Shown: in pieces, positions 26,401 to 34,999 of the stretch | Position numbering within the stretch: position 1 is the stretch's first letter | Layout of the letters: each line of letters begins with the position of its first letter | From: an uncultured Gammaproteobacteria bacterium | GTDB taxonomy: Bacteria; Pseudomonadota; Gammaproteobacteria; Pseudomonadales; Porticoccaceae | Length of the DNA: 64,000 nt | Direction of reading: 5' to 3' | Assembly (NCBI GenBank): GCA_913058345.1 | Contig: CAJXQR010000001.1 | Span: 186,001 to 250,000, forward strand | The notes under the pieces: model-generated | Seen by the model: the letters and a program-made list of their open reading frames with translations, nothing else | Databases searched by the model: none | What the model was told of the DNA's origin: nothing | Position numbers and translations under genes: made by a program

Positions 26401-27810
26401 ATGAGTTCGCAAGAGGAAAAAAAACCGAGTCTTGAGGAAGAAGCTCATGTGCTCTATCTCTACGAGACAGAAAAGAAAATTTACCAGCGACGTTTTGTAG
26501 GTTTTTTTCGAAAGCTAAAAAAGCGCAGTGGAATACCGCTATTATTGGGTTATTTACTGCTCCCCTGGATTCAGATTGACGGTCGTCAAGCAGTCTGGTT
26601 CGATTTACCAGCGCGTAAATTCCATATTTTATGGATGACCTTCTGGCCTCAGGATTTTATGATGTTGGCCTGGCTGCTCATTATCGCTGCCTTTGCTTTA
26701 TTTTCTGTGACAGTCGTTGTAGGACGTGTTTGGTGTGGCTTTAGCTGTCCGCAAACAGTGTGGACCATGATGTTCTCCGGGGTTGAACGGTTTTTTGAAG
26801 GCGGCCGTAACAAGCGCATTAAGCTCGATTTGGCGCCCTGGGATTTCAATAAAATCTGGCGAAAAAGCGGCAAGCATTTCGTTTGGCTAATCATTGCCTT
26901 TATTACGGGTTTTACTTTTGTTGCCTATTTTAACCCTGTTCGCCAACTCAGCATTGATTTACTAACGTTTTCAGCTCATCCAGCTGCTGTTTTTTGGATT
27001 TTCTTTTTTACACTAATGACGTACATGAATGCGGGCTATCTGCGTGAACAGGTCTGCAAATACATGTGTCCCTATGCGCGTTTCCAGTCGGTAATGTTTG
27101 ATGCCGATACCTTGATTGTCTCTTACGACAAAGAACGGGGCGAAACACGGGGACAGCGTAAGAAAGGTAGTGACTACAAAGCCAAAGGGCTGGGTGACTG
27201 TGTTGACTGCAGTCTCTGTGTTCAGGTTTGTCCGGTTGGCATCGACATTCGCGACGGTTTGCAATCAGAGTGTATTAGCTGTGGTCTTTGCATTGATGCC
27301 TGCAATGCGATTATGGAAAAAATGGAATATCCGAAGGGTTTAATTAGCTTTACCACTGAGAATAAGTTGGCAAAAGGTAATACCCATATACTCAGACCGC
27401 GTTTGTTGGGTTACGGTTTGGCGTTAATAGTGATGGTTGGTGTCTTCAGTTATACCTTGCTCACCCGGGTGCCTTTGGAACTCGATATTATTCGCGACCG
27501 CTCACTGCTTTATCGCGAAACGTCTCGGGGCTTGGTTGAGAATATTTATACGCTGCGTATTAACAACATGGATAACCAGGCCCATCAATACGCCATTTCC
27601 GTAGAGGCTGAGCAAGATTTTCGTTTTATTGGAGATAGGCTTGTTAATGTGGCTGCGGGTGAAGTCTACACTCATGTTGTTCGTCTGGAGTTAGACCCAG
27701 GCTTACTTAACCGCGGTAATATAGATATCGCTTTTACCCTTCAGGCGGTGGATGATGCCGCGATGCGTGATACGGAAGAAAGTCGCTTTATTGGACCATT
27801 TATACCTTAA
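26401..27810 (+). CDS. ccoG: Cytochrome c oxidase accessory protein CcoG (FixG/RdxA)
   Basis: A 469-residue inner-membrane protein with polyferredoxin features. It is needed for copper handling during cbb3 assembly; CcoG is known as a Cu(II) reductase. Membrane segments are visible in the first half. CGFSCPQTVWT (about residues 117-127) and CKYMCPYARFQS are conserved cysteine sites. Two 4Fe-4S motifs follow: CVDCSLCVQVCPVGIDIRDG and CISCGLCIDACNAIM. The C-terminal part (about 360-469) is an Ig-like periplasmic domain. It lies 49 bp after ccoP in the order normal for cco loci. Confidence 0.97.
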   Translation: MSSQEEKKPSLEEEAHVLYLYETEKKIYQRRFVGFFRKLKKRSGIPLLLGYLLLPWIQIDGRQAVWFDLPARKFHILWMTFWPQDFMMLAWLLIIAAFALFSVTVVVGRVWCGFSCPQTVWTMMFSGVERFFEGGRNKRIKLDLAPWDFNKIWRKSGKHFVWLIIAFITGFTFVAYFNPVRQLSIDLLTFSAHPAAVFWIFFFTLMTYMNAGYLREQVCKYMCPYARFQSVMFDADTLIVSYDKERGETRGQRKKGSDYKAKGLGDCVDCSLCVQVCPVGIDIRDGLQSECISCGLCIDACNAIMEKMEYPKGLISFTTENKLAKGNTHILRPRLLGYGLALIVMVGVFSYTLLTRVPLELDIIRDRSLLYRETSRGLVENIYTLRINNMDNQAHQYAISVEAEQDFRFIGDRLVNVAAGEVYTHVVRLELDPGLLNRGNIDIAFTLQAVDDAAMRDTEESRFIGPFIP

Positions 27811-28025
27811 CTTATTGAGGTTTATTGTTTATTTTATTTTGAGGGCCTAGACATGAGCCTGGACTTTAGCTACAGGGTTTTAGGTAGAGAATGTTAGAGC
27901 AGAGTTTTAGGTCCTTCACTTTATATTTCCAGCTTCCTGTTCTCAACAATACAAGCGATTTTACTAACTTGCAGGATAAAATGAGTAATGTTTTTCAACA
28001 GTAAGCGTGGCAACAGGGTATATCA

Positions 28026-28625
28026 ATGGTAGACAAGCTACCTCCAGAAAGCACACCACTGCCTTGGTATCGCCAGTTCTGGCCGTGGTTCTTGATTGCC
28101 TTGCCAGCAACGGTAGTGATAGCTGGTTTCTTTACTCTCTATTTGGCAATTAAATACAGTGATGACTTGGTCAGTGATAACTATTACCGCGATGGCCTGG
28201 CAATTAACCAGCAGCTTACTCAAGACCTCCGCGCCACTGAACTTGCCTTGTCGGCAAGACTTGATTTTAATGGTGGCAGTGATGATACGGTAAAAGTACT
28301 GGCGCTTACGTTGAACAGCGCAATAGAGACTTTTGTCATGCCAGCTGCCTTAAAACTCTATTTAATTCATCCCACAGACGCGAGTGCAGATCACGCAATA
28401 CACCTGATAGCAGCGGGCGATGGTCGTTATCGGGGGCAGCTGCCAGCATTACCCACACAACGGGTTTATTTACGATTAATTCCTGTGGTTCCCAGTGAGG
28501 AGGGTGCGCAACACACCTCCCTACAAGATGCCGCGTGGCGCCTGGCGGGTGATATAGATTTCACCCAGGGTCATGTTGTCGAATTAAATGCTAATCCAGT
28601 ACCTCCCACTACAAGCAGCGATTAA
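28026..28625 (+). CDS. ccoH: FixH/CcoH family assembly protein
   Basis: A 199-residue protein with one N-terminal membrane helix (about residues 15-40, WPWFLIALPATVVIAGFFTLYLAIKYS). It is followed by the typical DDLVSDNYYRDGLAINQQL segment and a periplasmic beta-rich domain. This matches FixH/CcoH, which binds and stabilises assembling cbb3 subunits. It is 215 bp from ccoG, an unusually wide gap for this cluster, and the gap shows no other gene. It ends 2 bp before ccoI. Confidence 0.9.
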   Translation: MVDKLPPESTPLPWYRQFWPWFLIALPATVVIAGFFTLYLAIKYSDDLVSDNYYRDGLAINQQLTQDLRATELALSARLDFNGGSDDTVKVLALTLNSAIETFVMPAALKLYLIHPTDASADHAIHLIAAGDGRYRGQLPALPTQRVYLRLIPVVPSEEGAQHTSLQDAAWRLAGDIDFTQGHVVELNANPVPPTTSSD

Positions 28626-28627
28626 AG

Positions 28628-31222
28628 ATGTCGCAACAGACCTGCTTTCACTGTGGTTTGCCCTTAAATGGCAGGGACGACTTCAAGCTAATGATTGGCG
28701 GTGAAATGCGCTCGATGTGTTGCACCGGTTGCCAAGCGGTGGCCAGTGCTATCGTCGATGGCGGTCTGGAAAGTTTTTATGAGTATCGGTCGGTCAGTTC
28801 AACACGCAATAGAGACAATGAGAATAATGACTTTAGTGCTTACGATCTTCCTGCGGTGCAAGCAGATTTAATCAATATTGACGAGCAAGGCGTGGCAACG
28901 ATTGAACTCGGTGTCTCTGGCATTAATTGCGCCGCTTGTGCCTGGCTGATTGAGCACCACCTACAGCGATTATCCGGAGTGATTAAAGTGGGCGTTAATG
29001 TCAGTCGCCAACGCTGCCGACTGCAATGGGACAAAGACCAATTACCTTTAAGCCAAGTACTAACAGCCTTTCTTGATATCGGCTATCGCGCTCGTCCGGC
29101 ACGAGAGTCGAACAAACTTGAGCATATTGAACGGGACCAAAAAGATTATTTACTGCGCCTCGGTGTGGCTGGTATTGGCATGATGCAGGCGGGCATGTTG
29201 GCTATTGCTCTCTACGCAGGCGCCTTTCAGGGCATGGATGAACATTGGCAAAATCTTTTACGCTGGGTGAGTTTTCTGTTTGCTACCCCTGTGGTTTTTT
29301 ATTCGGCTCAACCCTTTTTTAAAGGGGGCTGGCGTTGTCTTTCGCGTATGGGTCGGGGGGTCGAAAGCAGCCAGGACGAACGTTGGAATGAGGATTTACC
29401 CTGGCATCAATCCTTGACGATGGATGTGCCCGTTGCACTGGCAATTGGCCTGGCCTACGGCGCTAGTATCTGGGGTACTGTAATAAAAGGGGGGGAGGTC
29501 TATTTTGATGCGGTTTCCATGCTGACCTTTTTCCTTTTGTTGGGGCGTTTTCTGGAAATGCGAGTACGCTACCGCAATGAATTAATGGCTGGTGAGGCTA
29601 CTGATTTATTACCCCTGTCTGTCCAACGTTACGAAAACACTGGTGACGGGGTTTGTCTTGAACAAGTGCCTGTCAAATCCCTTTGTGTTGGCGATAAGAT
29701 TCAAGTTGGCGAGGGCGAGTGCCTGGCCGTTGATGGTGTGGTCTTGGCTGGCCAAAGCCCTGTTATTGAAGCCGTGCTTAGTGGTGAGCAAGATCCGGTG
29801 GCCAAGGGCCCCGGCGATATTGTTAGTGCCGGTACAGTTAACACGACAAACCCTCTGAAAATAAAAGTCAGCGCGGTGGGACAAGGTACTCGCCTGGCAG
29901 CAATTGTCGATATACTCGATGGTGTGGCTGCAGAAAAACCTCGGCAATTGGCCTTAGCGGATCAACTTGCCGCTGCGTTTATTATCTTTGTTTTACTGCT
30001 CGCAACTATAGTGTTTTCTGTGTGGTGGCTACACGATGCCAGCAGAGCGTTATGGGTAACATTGTCAGTGCTAGTCGTAACCTGCCCCTGTGCTTTGTCA
30101 TTGGCGACACCGGTAGTACTTGCCGCAGCGACGGGACGACTGCAGCACAAGGGCTTTTTAGTGCGCAGCTCCCATGTGCTGGAGACATTGAGCAAAGTGA
30201 CCCGCGTTGTACTCGATAAAACCGGCACTTTGACGACAGGTAAGCTTGAAATCGATCGTATTGTTCCGTCTTCATCAGGAACGCTAGATACTGAGAGCCT
30301 AATGGCTATCGCTGCGGCCCTAGAGCAGGGCTGTCGACATCCAATCGCTGGCGCTTTTAAACAACGTGACTCTGAAAGCCAAAGGCAGGCTGAACAGCTT
30401 GTTTATCAGGTGGGCGGGGGAGTTAGTGGTGTACTCGATGGCAAACGTTACGCTCTGGGTAGCGCAGCTTTTCTTGAGCAGTGTTTTGCCTTACAAGTCC
30501 CCGCAGAAATATTGTCATCGTCGCACTCAGCGAGTGATAGGGTGCATTTAAAACACCGTCTTGACGTTATATTGGCTAGCGAAGAGGAAGTATTGACAGC
30601 TTTTGTTCTCGTTGATGAGCTACGTCCCGGTGCGCGAGGTTTAGTCTCCAACCTGCAAGCGCGGGGTCTTGCTGTAGAATTGCTCAGTGGCGATCAGGAA
30701 AGTAACACGGCTGCTTTAGCGACAGATTTAGGCATCAAACAATGGCAAGGCAATAATAGTCCGGAGGACAAACTGTCCATCATCCGAATGAGGCAAAACC
30801 AGGGAGATATCGTGCTGATGGTGGGGGATGGGATTAACGACGTGCCGGTGCTCAGCGGTGCTGATATTTCCGTGGCAATGGCCGAAGCGACCGATTTTAC
30901 GCGTTTGGCCTGTGACGCAGTACTGTTATCGAGCAACCTACAGACCCTGGTCGACACACTGGCAGTGGCGCATAAAACTAAAGCGATTATACGCCAAAAT
31001 ATCAGCTGGGCTCTGCTTTATAATCTGAGCGCTCTACCCCTTGCCGCTTTGGGCTGGATCCCACCCTGGGCTGCAGCCATCGGTATGTCAGCTAGCTCTC
31101 TGGTGGTAGTTTTAAATGCCCTGCGTCTGCAACGGCGTAAGAAAGAGCGGGGCGGGGATCTCGACAATACAGCACTGCAATGGCAGGGGGCTGTACCGTC
31201 TGGCCAGCAGGTAGAAACCTGA
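28628..31222 (+). CDS. ccoI: Copper-translocating P-type ATPase of the cbb3 assembly pathway (CcoI/FixI)
   Basis: An 864-residue P1B-type ATPase that exports copper to the periplasm for the CuB centre. An N-terminal cysteine cluster (CFHCGLP, CCTGCQAV) typical of CcoI precedes the metal-binding domain GINCAACAWLIE (about residues 97-108). The membrane CPC motif is in VTCPCALSLATP, the phosphorylation site is DKTGTLTTG, and the hinge is VGDGINDVPVLSGADI. Its TGA shares one base with the ATG of ccoS. Confidence 0.97.
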   Translation: MSQQTCFHCGLPLNGRDDFKLMIGGEMRSMCCTGCQAVASAIVDGGLESFYEYRSVSSTRNRDNENNDFSAYDLPAVQADLINIDEQGVATIELGVSGINCAACAWLIEHHLQRLSGVIKVGVNVSRQRCRLQWDKDQLPLSQVLTAFLDIGYRARPARESNKLEHIERDQKDYLLRLGVAGIGMMQAGMLAIALYAGAFQGMDEHWQNLLRWVSFLFATPVVFYSAQPFFKGGWRCLSRMGRGVESSQDERWNEDLPWHQSLTMDVPVALAIGLAYGASIWGTVIKGGEVYFDAVSMLTFFLLLGRFLEMRVRYRNELMAGEATDLLPLSVQRYENTGDGVCLEQVPVKSLCVGDKIQVGEGECLAVDGVVLAGQSPVIEAVLSGEQDPVAKGPGDIVSAGTVNTTNPLKIKVSAVGQGTRLAAIVDILDGVAAEKPRQLALADQLAAAFIIFVLLLATIVFSVWWLHDASRALWVTLSVLVVTCPCALSLATPVVLAAATGRLQHKGFLVRSSHVLETLSKVTRVVLDKTGTLTTGKLEIDRIVPSSSGTLDTESLMAIAAALEQGCRHPIAGAFKQRDSESQRQAEQLVYQVGGGVSGVLDGKRYALGSAAFLEQCFALQVPAEILSSSHSASDRVHLKHRLDVILASEEEVLTAFVLVDELRPGARGLVSNLQARGLAVELLSGDQESNTAALATDLGIKQWQGNNSPEDKLSIIRMRQNQGDIVLMVGDGINDVPVLSGADISVAMAEATDFTRLACDAVLLSSNLQTLVDTLAVAHKTKAIIRQNISWALLYNLSALPLAALGWIPPWAAAIGMSASSLVVVLNALRLQRRKKERGGDLDNTALQWQGAVPSGQQVET

Positions 31223-31509
31223 TGGAAAGTCTGTATTTTTTGATTCCTCTCTCGATGGTGGTGGTGGGTGTAGGTATTTGGCTATTCTTTTGGGCCGTTA
31301 ACAACGGCCAATACGATGATTTGGATGGCGAGGCTGAGCGTATTTTATTCGATAATCTCGATGGCGATGCAAACGCTGAAAAAGACGTCAAGCGAGTATC
31401 TGGCTGTCATGTTAAACCGGAATTAAGCCCAAACCCAAAAAAATTAATGCCAAAGTCAGAGGCACCTCCAGAAGCAAGCCCGAACGGTGTTAACAGCGAA
31501 AATGATTGA
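31222..31509 (+). CDS. ccoS: cbb3 oxidase maturation protein CcoS
   Basis: A 95-residue protein that starts MESLYFLIPLSMVVVGVGIWLFFWAVNNGQYDDLDGEAERILFD. This single N-terminal helix followed by the GQYDDLDGEAERIL block is the CcoS signature. The remaining 50 or so residues are polar and Pro/Lys-rich, a longer tail than usual. The start ATG overlaps the ccoI stop. CcoS is needed for cofactor insertion into cbb3 oxidases. Confidence 0.93.
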   Translation: MESLYFLIPLSMVVVGVGIWLFFWAVNNGQYDDLDGEAERILFDNLDGDANAEKDVKRVSGCHVKPELSPNPKKLMPKSEAPPEASPNGVNSEND

Positions 31510-32185
31510 AAGCCTACCACCAATGATAGCGGCCTTAGTAGCAATGTTTGGTATTGGTTTACTCGGTACTGGGCATTGCTTTGCTATGTGCGGGGGTATT
31601 GCTTCTGCTCTGGGTTTTGCGAGTAAAAATGGCGCTAGTCGTTATATCCTTGCCTATAATTTGGGTCGTATTTTCAGTTATGCTTGTGCCGGCGGTGCTG
31701 TGGCTAGCCTCGGTTATATTAGTACTAACTATCTTGCTTTAGCACCTGTATTGCGTGGCATTGCAGGTTTTTTGTTGATTGCTATGGGCTTGACCATGGC
31801 GGGTTGGTGGCGTGGTTTAAGCTATCTTGAGAAGGCCGGTGGTTTATTATGGCAACGCCTGCAACCCCTTGGACTGCGCCTTTTGCCGGTGCGTTCGTTT
31901 CGAACGGCAATATTACTGGGTTTGGTATGGGGCTGGTTGCCCTGCGGACTGGTATATACGGCATTGGCTTATGCGGCTACGGCGCAAACTCCATTAATGG
32001 GTGTGGCGCAAATGACAGCTTTTGGTCTTGGCACGTTGCCTGCTGTTTTACTGGGTGGGCTTTCCCTTGGCAAGGTAGGTAATGTGTTGCGCAGTCACCA
32101 TTTTCGCCTTGTTTTTGCGCTTTTATTAATGGCCTACGGCGTATGGACCTTGCTGCCCGTGATCTCGCCGCATCATCACCATTAA
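31502..32185 (+). CDS. Sulfite exporter TauE/SafE-type (DsbD-like) membrane protein
   Basis: About 227 residues with six likely membrane helices. The motif GLLGTGHCFAMCGGIASALG near the N-terminus carries a Cys/His pair, and WGWLPCGLVYTALAYAA (about residues 145-160) carries a proline-cysteine. These are typical of the TauE/SafE-like protein that follows ccoS in many gammaproteobacteria, where a role in copper handling for cbb3 is suspected. The start at 31502 overlaps ccoS by 8 bases; ATG at 31523 is an alternative. A His-rich C-terminus (SPHHHH) could bind metal. Confidence 0.85.
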   Translation: MIESLPPMIAALVAMFGIGLLGTGHCFAMCGGIASALGFASKNGASRYILAYNLGRIFSYACAGGAVASLGYISTNYLALAPVLRGIAGFLLIAMGLTMAGWWRGLSYLEKAGGLLWQRLQPLGLRLLPVRSFRTAILLGLVWGWLPCGLVYTALAYAATAQTPLMGVAQMTAFGLGTLPAVLLGGLSLGKVGNVLRSHHFRLVFALLLMAYGVWTLLPVISPHHHH

Positions 32186-32301
32186 TGGAGAAGGGGGCTC
32201 GGGTGAAAAGAAGACGCTTAAGGTGAAGCTTGATATTTGTCAATACGCTGCCGTGTTTTTAGCGGTATAAATATAACGAAACCAAAATGGCAGGAATTTA
32301 T

Positions 32302-32901
32302 ATGTTCGGATATATCCCGGGATTGATGATTAATCCTCGTAAACAATGGCATGCTATCGCTGCTTTGACTGATGAAGAAATCAAACGCCTGCTACCTTAT
32401 CCTATTTTTATGGCACTACTACCGCCTTTGGCTTGGTATATCGGTACGACAAAAGTCGGTTGGACCGTGGGCGGTGACGATGTCGTGAGAATTACCGAAG
32501 GCAGTGCTATTCCGCTAATTGTGTTGGGTTACATTGCCTTGCTAGGGGCCGTAGTCTTTATTGGTTTAATGATTAACTGGATGTCACAGACCTATCAAAG
32601 TGAAGCATTCCCCATTAAAGGGGTGGTGTTAATGGGTTATGCGTGTACACCCATTTTTTTGGCCGGTGCCTGTGCCGTGTACCCGGTTTGGTGGATCGAT
32701 ATCGCGCTTGGTACTGTGGCGGCAATCTATACAACGTATTTGATTTACATGGCTATACCGATAATGATGGGCGTACCTTGGGATAGAGGGTTTCTTTACG
32801 CGAGCGCTGTTTTTATGATTGCACTGGTTTATGTGGTGGTGATATTAGTAGGGGTGACGATTATTTGGGAATATATCGCTACCCCTATATTCATCAACTA
32901 A
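32302..32901 (+). CDS. Yip1 family membrane protein
   Basis: A 199-residue integral membrane protein with five hydrophobic segments. The opening MFGYIPGLMINPRKQWHAI-L and the NP-x-x-W motif are typical of bacterial Yip1-domain proteins. The start is ATG at 32302, chosen because AGGA lies 6 bases upstream; an in-frame ATG at 32287 has no ribosome site. Its function is unknown. It follows the TauE/SafE gene by 116 bp and ends the run of plus-strand genes. No terminator with a T-run is seen on the plus strand. Confidence 0.85.
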   Translation: MFGYIPGLMINPRKQWHAIAALTDEEIKRLLPYPIFMALLPPLAWYIGTTKVGWTVGGDDVVRITEGSAIPLIVLGYIALLGAVVFIGLMINWMSQTYQSEAFPIKGVVLMGYACTPIFLAGACAVYPVWWIDIALGTVAAIYTTYLIYMAIPIMMGVPWDRGFLYASAVFMIALVYVVVILVGVTIIWEYIATPIFIN

Positions 32902-33576
32902 AGTGCAATGAATATTCTCGTCTATTTACTATTTCGACACCGAAAAATTAATGAGTGGCAGTGATAGAAAACTATTCGCAACAGCAATAGCTATTAAAAA
33001 AAAGGGGTTCACACATGCCCCTATTCACACCTCTGCTTAAGGATGGGCACGCAGGCGGTGTGTGCACCATTAACGCCATACTCTCAGCGTGCCACGCTGC
33101 AAAACAAGAATAAGAGCTAAAAAAGCCTTACTGTATTTCAACCTGAAGAAGATTAAGCCGATAGCTTATAGGCGGCTCGCCTGTGAAAAAAAGTAACGTC
33201 ATCAACGCTCTTACCCACTTGTGGTAAAGCAATAATCGAAGTCCCCACGTAATGAAAACCCTCGTGGATTTGTTGGCCAATAGGTCTCCAAACAGAAGAT
33301 AGAAAGAGTTGAATGGTGAAAATATGCAAAGACACTGATGCGCTATTATCGCAATTCAAGTTTGATACTGGGAGTATCTCAGAAGTGGCGCGGGTAAATT
33401 CTGTATAAAGCTCATCGGGCCGGTGTGAACCCTTATAAGAACTGAGAACTGTCAACCGCGGAGATTGTGTTGCTCTTTTATTGAGAGATTTCTATAGCAA
33501 TAGCAGCTCAAAAAAAACGCCGACATCTCTACGAGTTGTCGGCGTTTGATATGGCTTGTTCGCCTATGCTAATAAA
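32902..33576. other. 675-bp gap between convergent operons
   Basis: No convincing gene is seen. On the minus strand there is a weak terminator-like sequence (AGGGGC...CCCCTTTTTTTT) at about 32997-33025 and a strong one at 33510-33547. A 100-codon minus-strand frame from a TTG at 33455 has no ribosome site or known motif and is not called. Confidence 0.5.
33510..33547 (-). terminator. Terminator of the DUF1302-DUF1329 operon
   Basis: On the minus strand AACGCCGACA pairs with TGTCGGCGTT around an 11-base loop and is followed by a run of Ts, about 30 bp after the DUF1329 stop. Confidence 0.9.
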
Positions 33577-34986
33577 TTAGCGTGTACCACGGCGGCGAAT
33601 TGAGGATGCAGTGAAGTAATCATCGTTAAGCCGGATGGTGAAGTCTGGAGCGCTATCTTCGTTATCCAGCAAAATGGCCAACATACGACCTGCTTGCATA
33701 TCGTAGAACGTTTCTAGGGTTGAACCCAGGAAGCCTACGTCGTACCACATCAGGTTGTGTGCTTCTTGCAGACGCCAAATTTGACCGCGACGATCATAAC
33801 CATCCATCAGCGTGATCCACCAGGAGTCTTCGTCGAGATAAAACACACGGCGCCCGTAATCGTGTTTCGTTCCTTCGCGCAAGGTACCTTCAACGACCCA
33901 GACACGGTGTAACTCGTAGCGTGCTAGATCCTGATTCAAACGGCCATTTTCAGTGATTATCTCATCATTCTTAAGATCACCCGAATTCAGCTTATAGGCA
34001 TTGTAAGGCACATAGATCTCTTTTCTACCAAGCAATTTCCAGTTAAAGCGATCATTGGGACCGTTGAAGCCGAATTTCTGATCTGTCGTTGCCAAACCAT
34101 CACTGGCACTCAGAGGGTTGTCGTAAACAATTTGCGGTGCACGTTTAACGCGACGTTGGCCGGGACTATAAACCCACGCACTGCGGAATTTGTCCATAAA
34201 GTGCACAGGGTCATTTGCCAATACAACTTGACCTGCAATTTTTGGGGGCGCGGTAATCGTCTGGTAATAAAACATAGAGTCCACACCGGGATCGTAGTCT
34301 TCAATGGTGTTAGTGGGCTCACTCCATTTCCAGTGCTGTTGTACCAACATTTTGTTGACGACATACTTGCCTTGGGTAGTGACGGCTGCCGCGTTATCCC
34401 AGCTCTCTAGCCAGGGCTGAATCGGACGCGTCGCCTGATTCATCCAGGCTTCATTACCATCTTTGGGTATGGGGAACGCCCAGGAAATCACAGCATTTTT
34501 GAAACCAACTACGCCCTCTGGGGTAACTACCACTTCGGCCCGTGGTGCATTCTCCAGCGCCGCTTTATAGATATAGGGCTTATAGACAGCAGTACGACGT
34601 GTTTGATAAATATTCATGTAATAGTCAGGATATGTTTTGAACATATGCTTCTGACCATCGGTTAATTTATCTGCATACTCCGTGTAATTACTGCCATTGA
34701 TGGTGAACAGTACTTTGTCGTTTGGAAAGGGGTCAATATGAAAAGAACCCGGTTTAAAGCCTGCGGGAACCTTAAGAGGCTCATTCTTCCACGCGGGGAT
34801 AGTGCCTTCGGCATTACCGGCCCGAATTGCCCCTGCTGGCGTTAATTCAGTGCCTTCGAGACCCAATTTAGCGAGCTCTTCTGCACTAGGTGCGGCCTGC
34901 CCCGAGACCGATACCGCTAGGGTCAAAGCGGCAAGCGCCTTTCGACCCAGGTTCAAGTTACTTTTTTTGATACTACGTGTAGCCAT
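33577..34986 (-). CDS. DUF1329 family exported protein
   Basis: A 469-residue secreted protein. The start is the ATG at 34986 (MATRSIKKSNL) with GAGGAGGT 7 bases upstream. A signal peptide (LGRKALAALTLAVSVSGQAAPSAEEL) is visible. Family landmarks include LGLEGTELTPAGAIRAGNAEGTIPAW near the N-terminus, SPGQRRVKRAPQIVYD, GRKEIYVPYNAYKL and HRVWVVEGTLREGTKHDYGRRVFYLDEDSW. DUF1329 proteins have no settled function; their fold is thought to resemble lipoprotein-sorting (LolA-like) factors. The ribosome site overlaps the stop of the DUF1302 gene (TGAGGAGGT), so the two are translated together. Confidence 0.93.
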   Translation of the reverse strand: MATRSIKKSNLNLGRKALAALTLAVSVSGQAAPSAEELAKLGLEGTELTPAGAIRAGNAEGTIPAWKNEPLKVPAGFKPGSFHIDPFPNDKVLFTINGSNYTEYADKLTDGQKHMFKTYPDYYMNIYQTRRTAVYKPYIYKAALENAPRAEVVVTPEGVVGFKNAVISWAFPIPKDGNEAWMNQATRPIQPWLESWDNAAAVTTQGKYVVNKMLVQQHWKWSEPTNTIEDYDPGVDSMFYYQTITAPPKIAGQVVLANDPVHFMDKFRSAWVYSPGQRRVKRAPQIVYDNPLSASDGLATTDQKFGFNGPNDRFNWKLLGRKEIYVPYNAYKLNSGDLKNDEIITENGRLNQDLARYELHRVWVVEGTLREGTKHDYGRRVFYLDEDSWWITLMDGYDRRGQIWRLQEAHNLMWYDVGFLGSTLETFYDMQAGRMLAILLDNEDSAPDFTIRLNDDYFTASSIRRRGTR

Positions 34987-34999
34987 TAAAATGACCTCC

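Noticed and set aside
33153-33455. 100-codon minus-strand frame from a TTG between the Yip1 gene and the DUF1329 terminator
   Set aside because: No ribosome site, no known motif, and it lies downstream of the strong operon terminator at 33510-33547 with no promoter seen.
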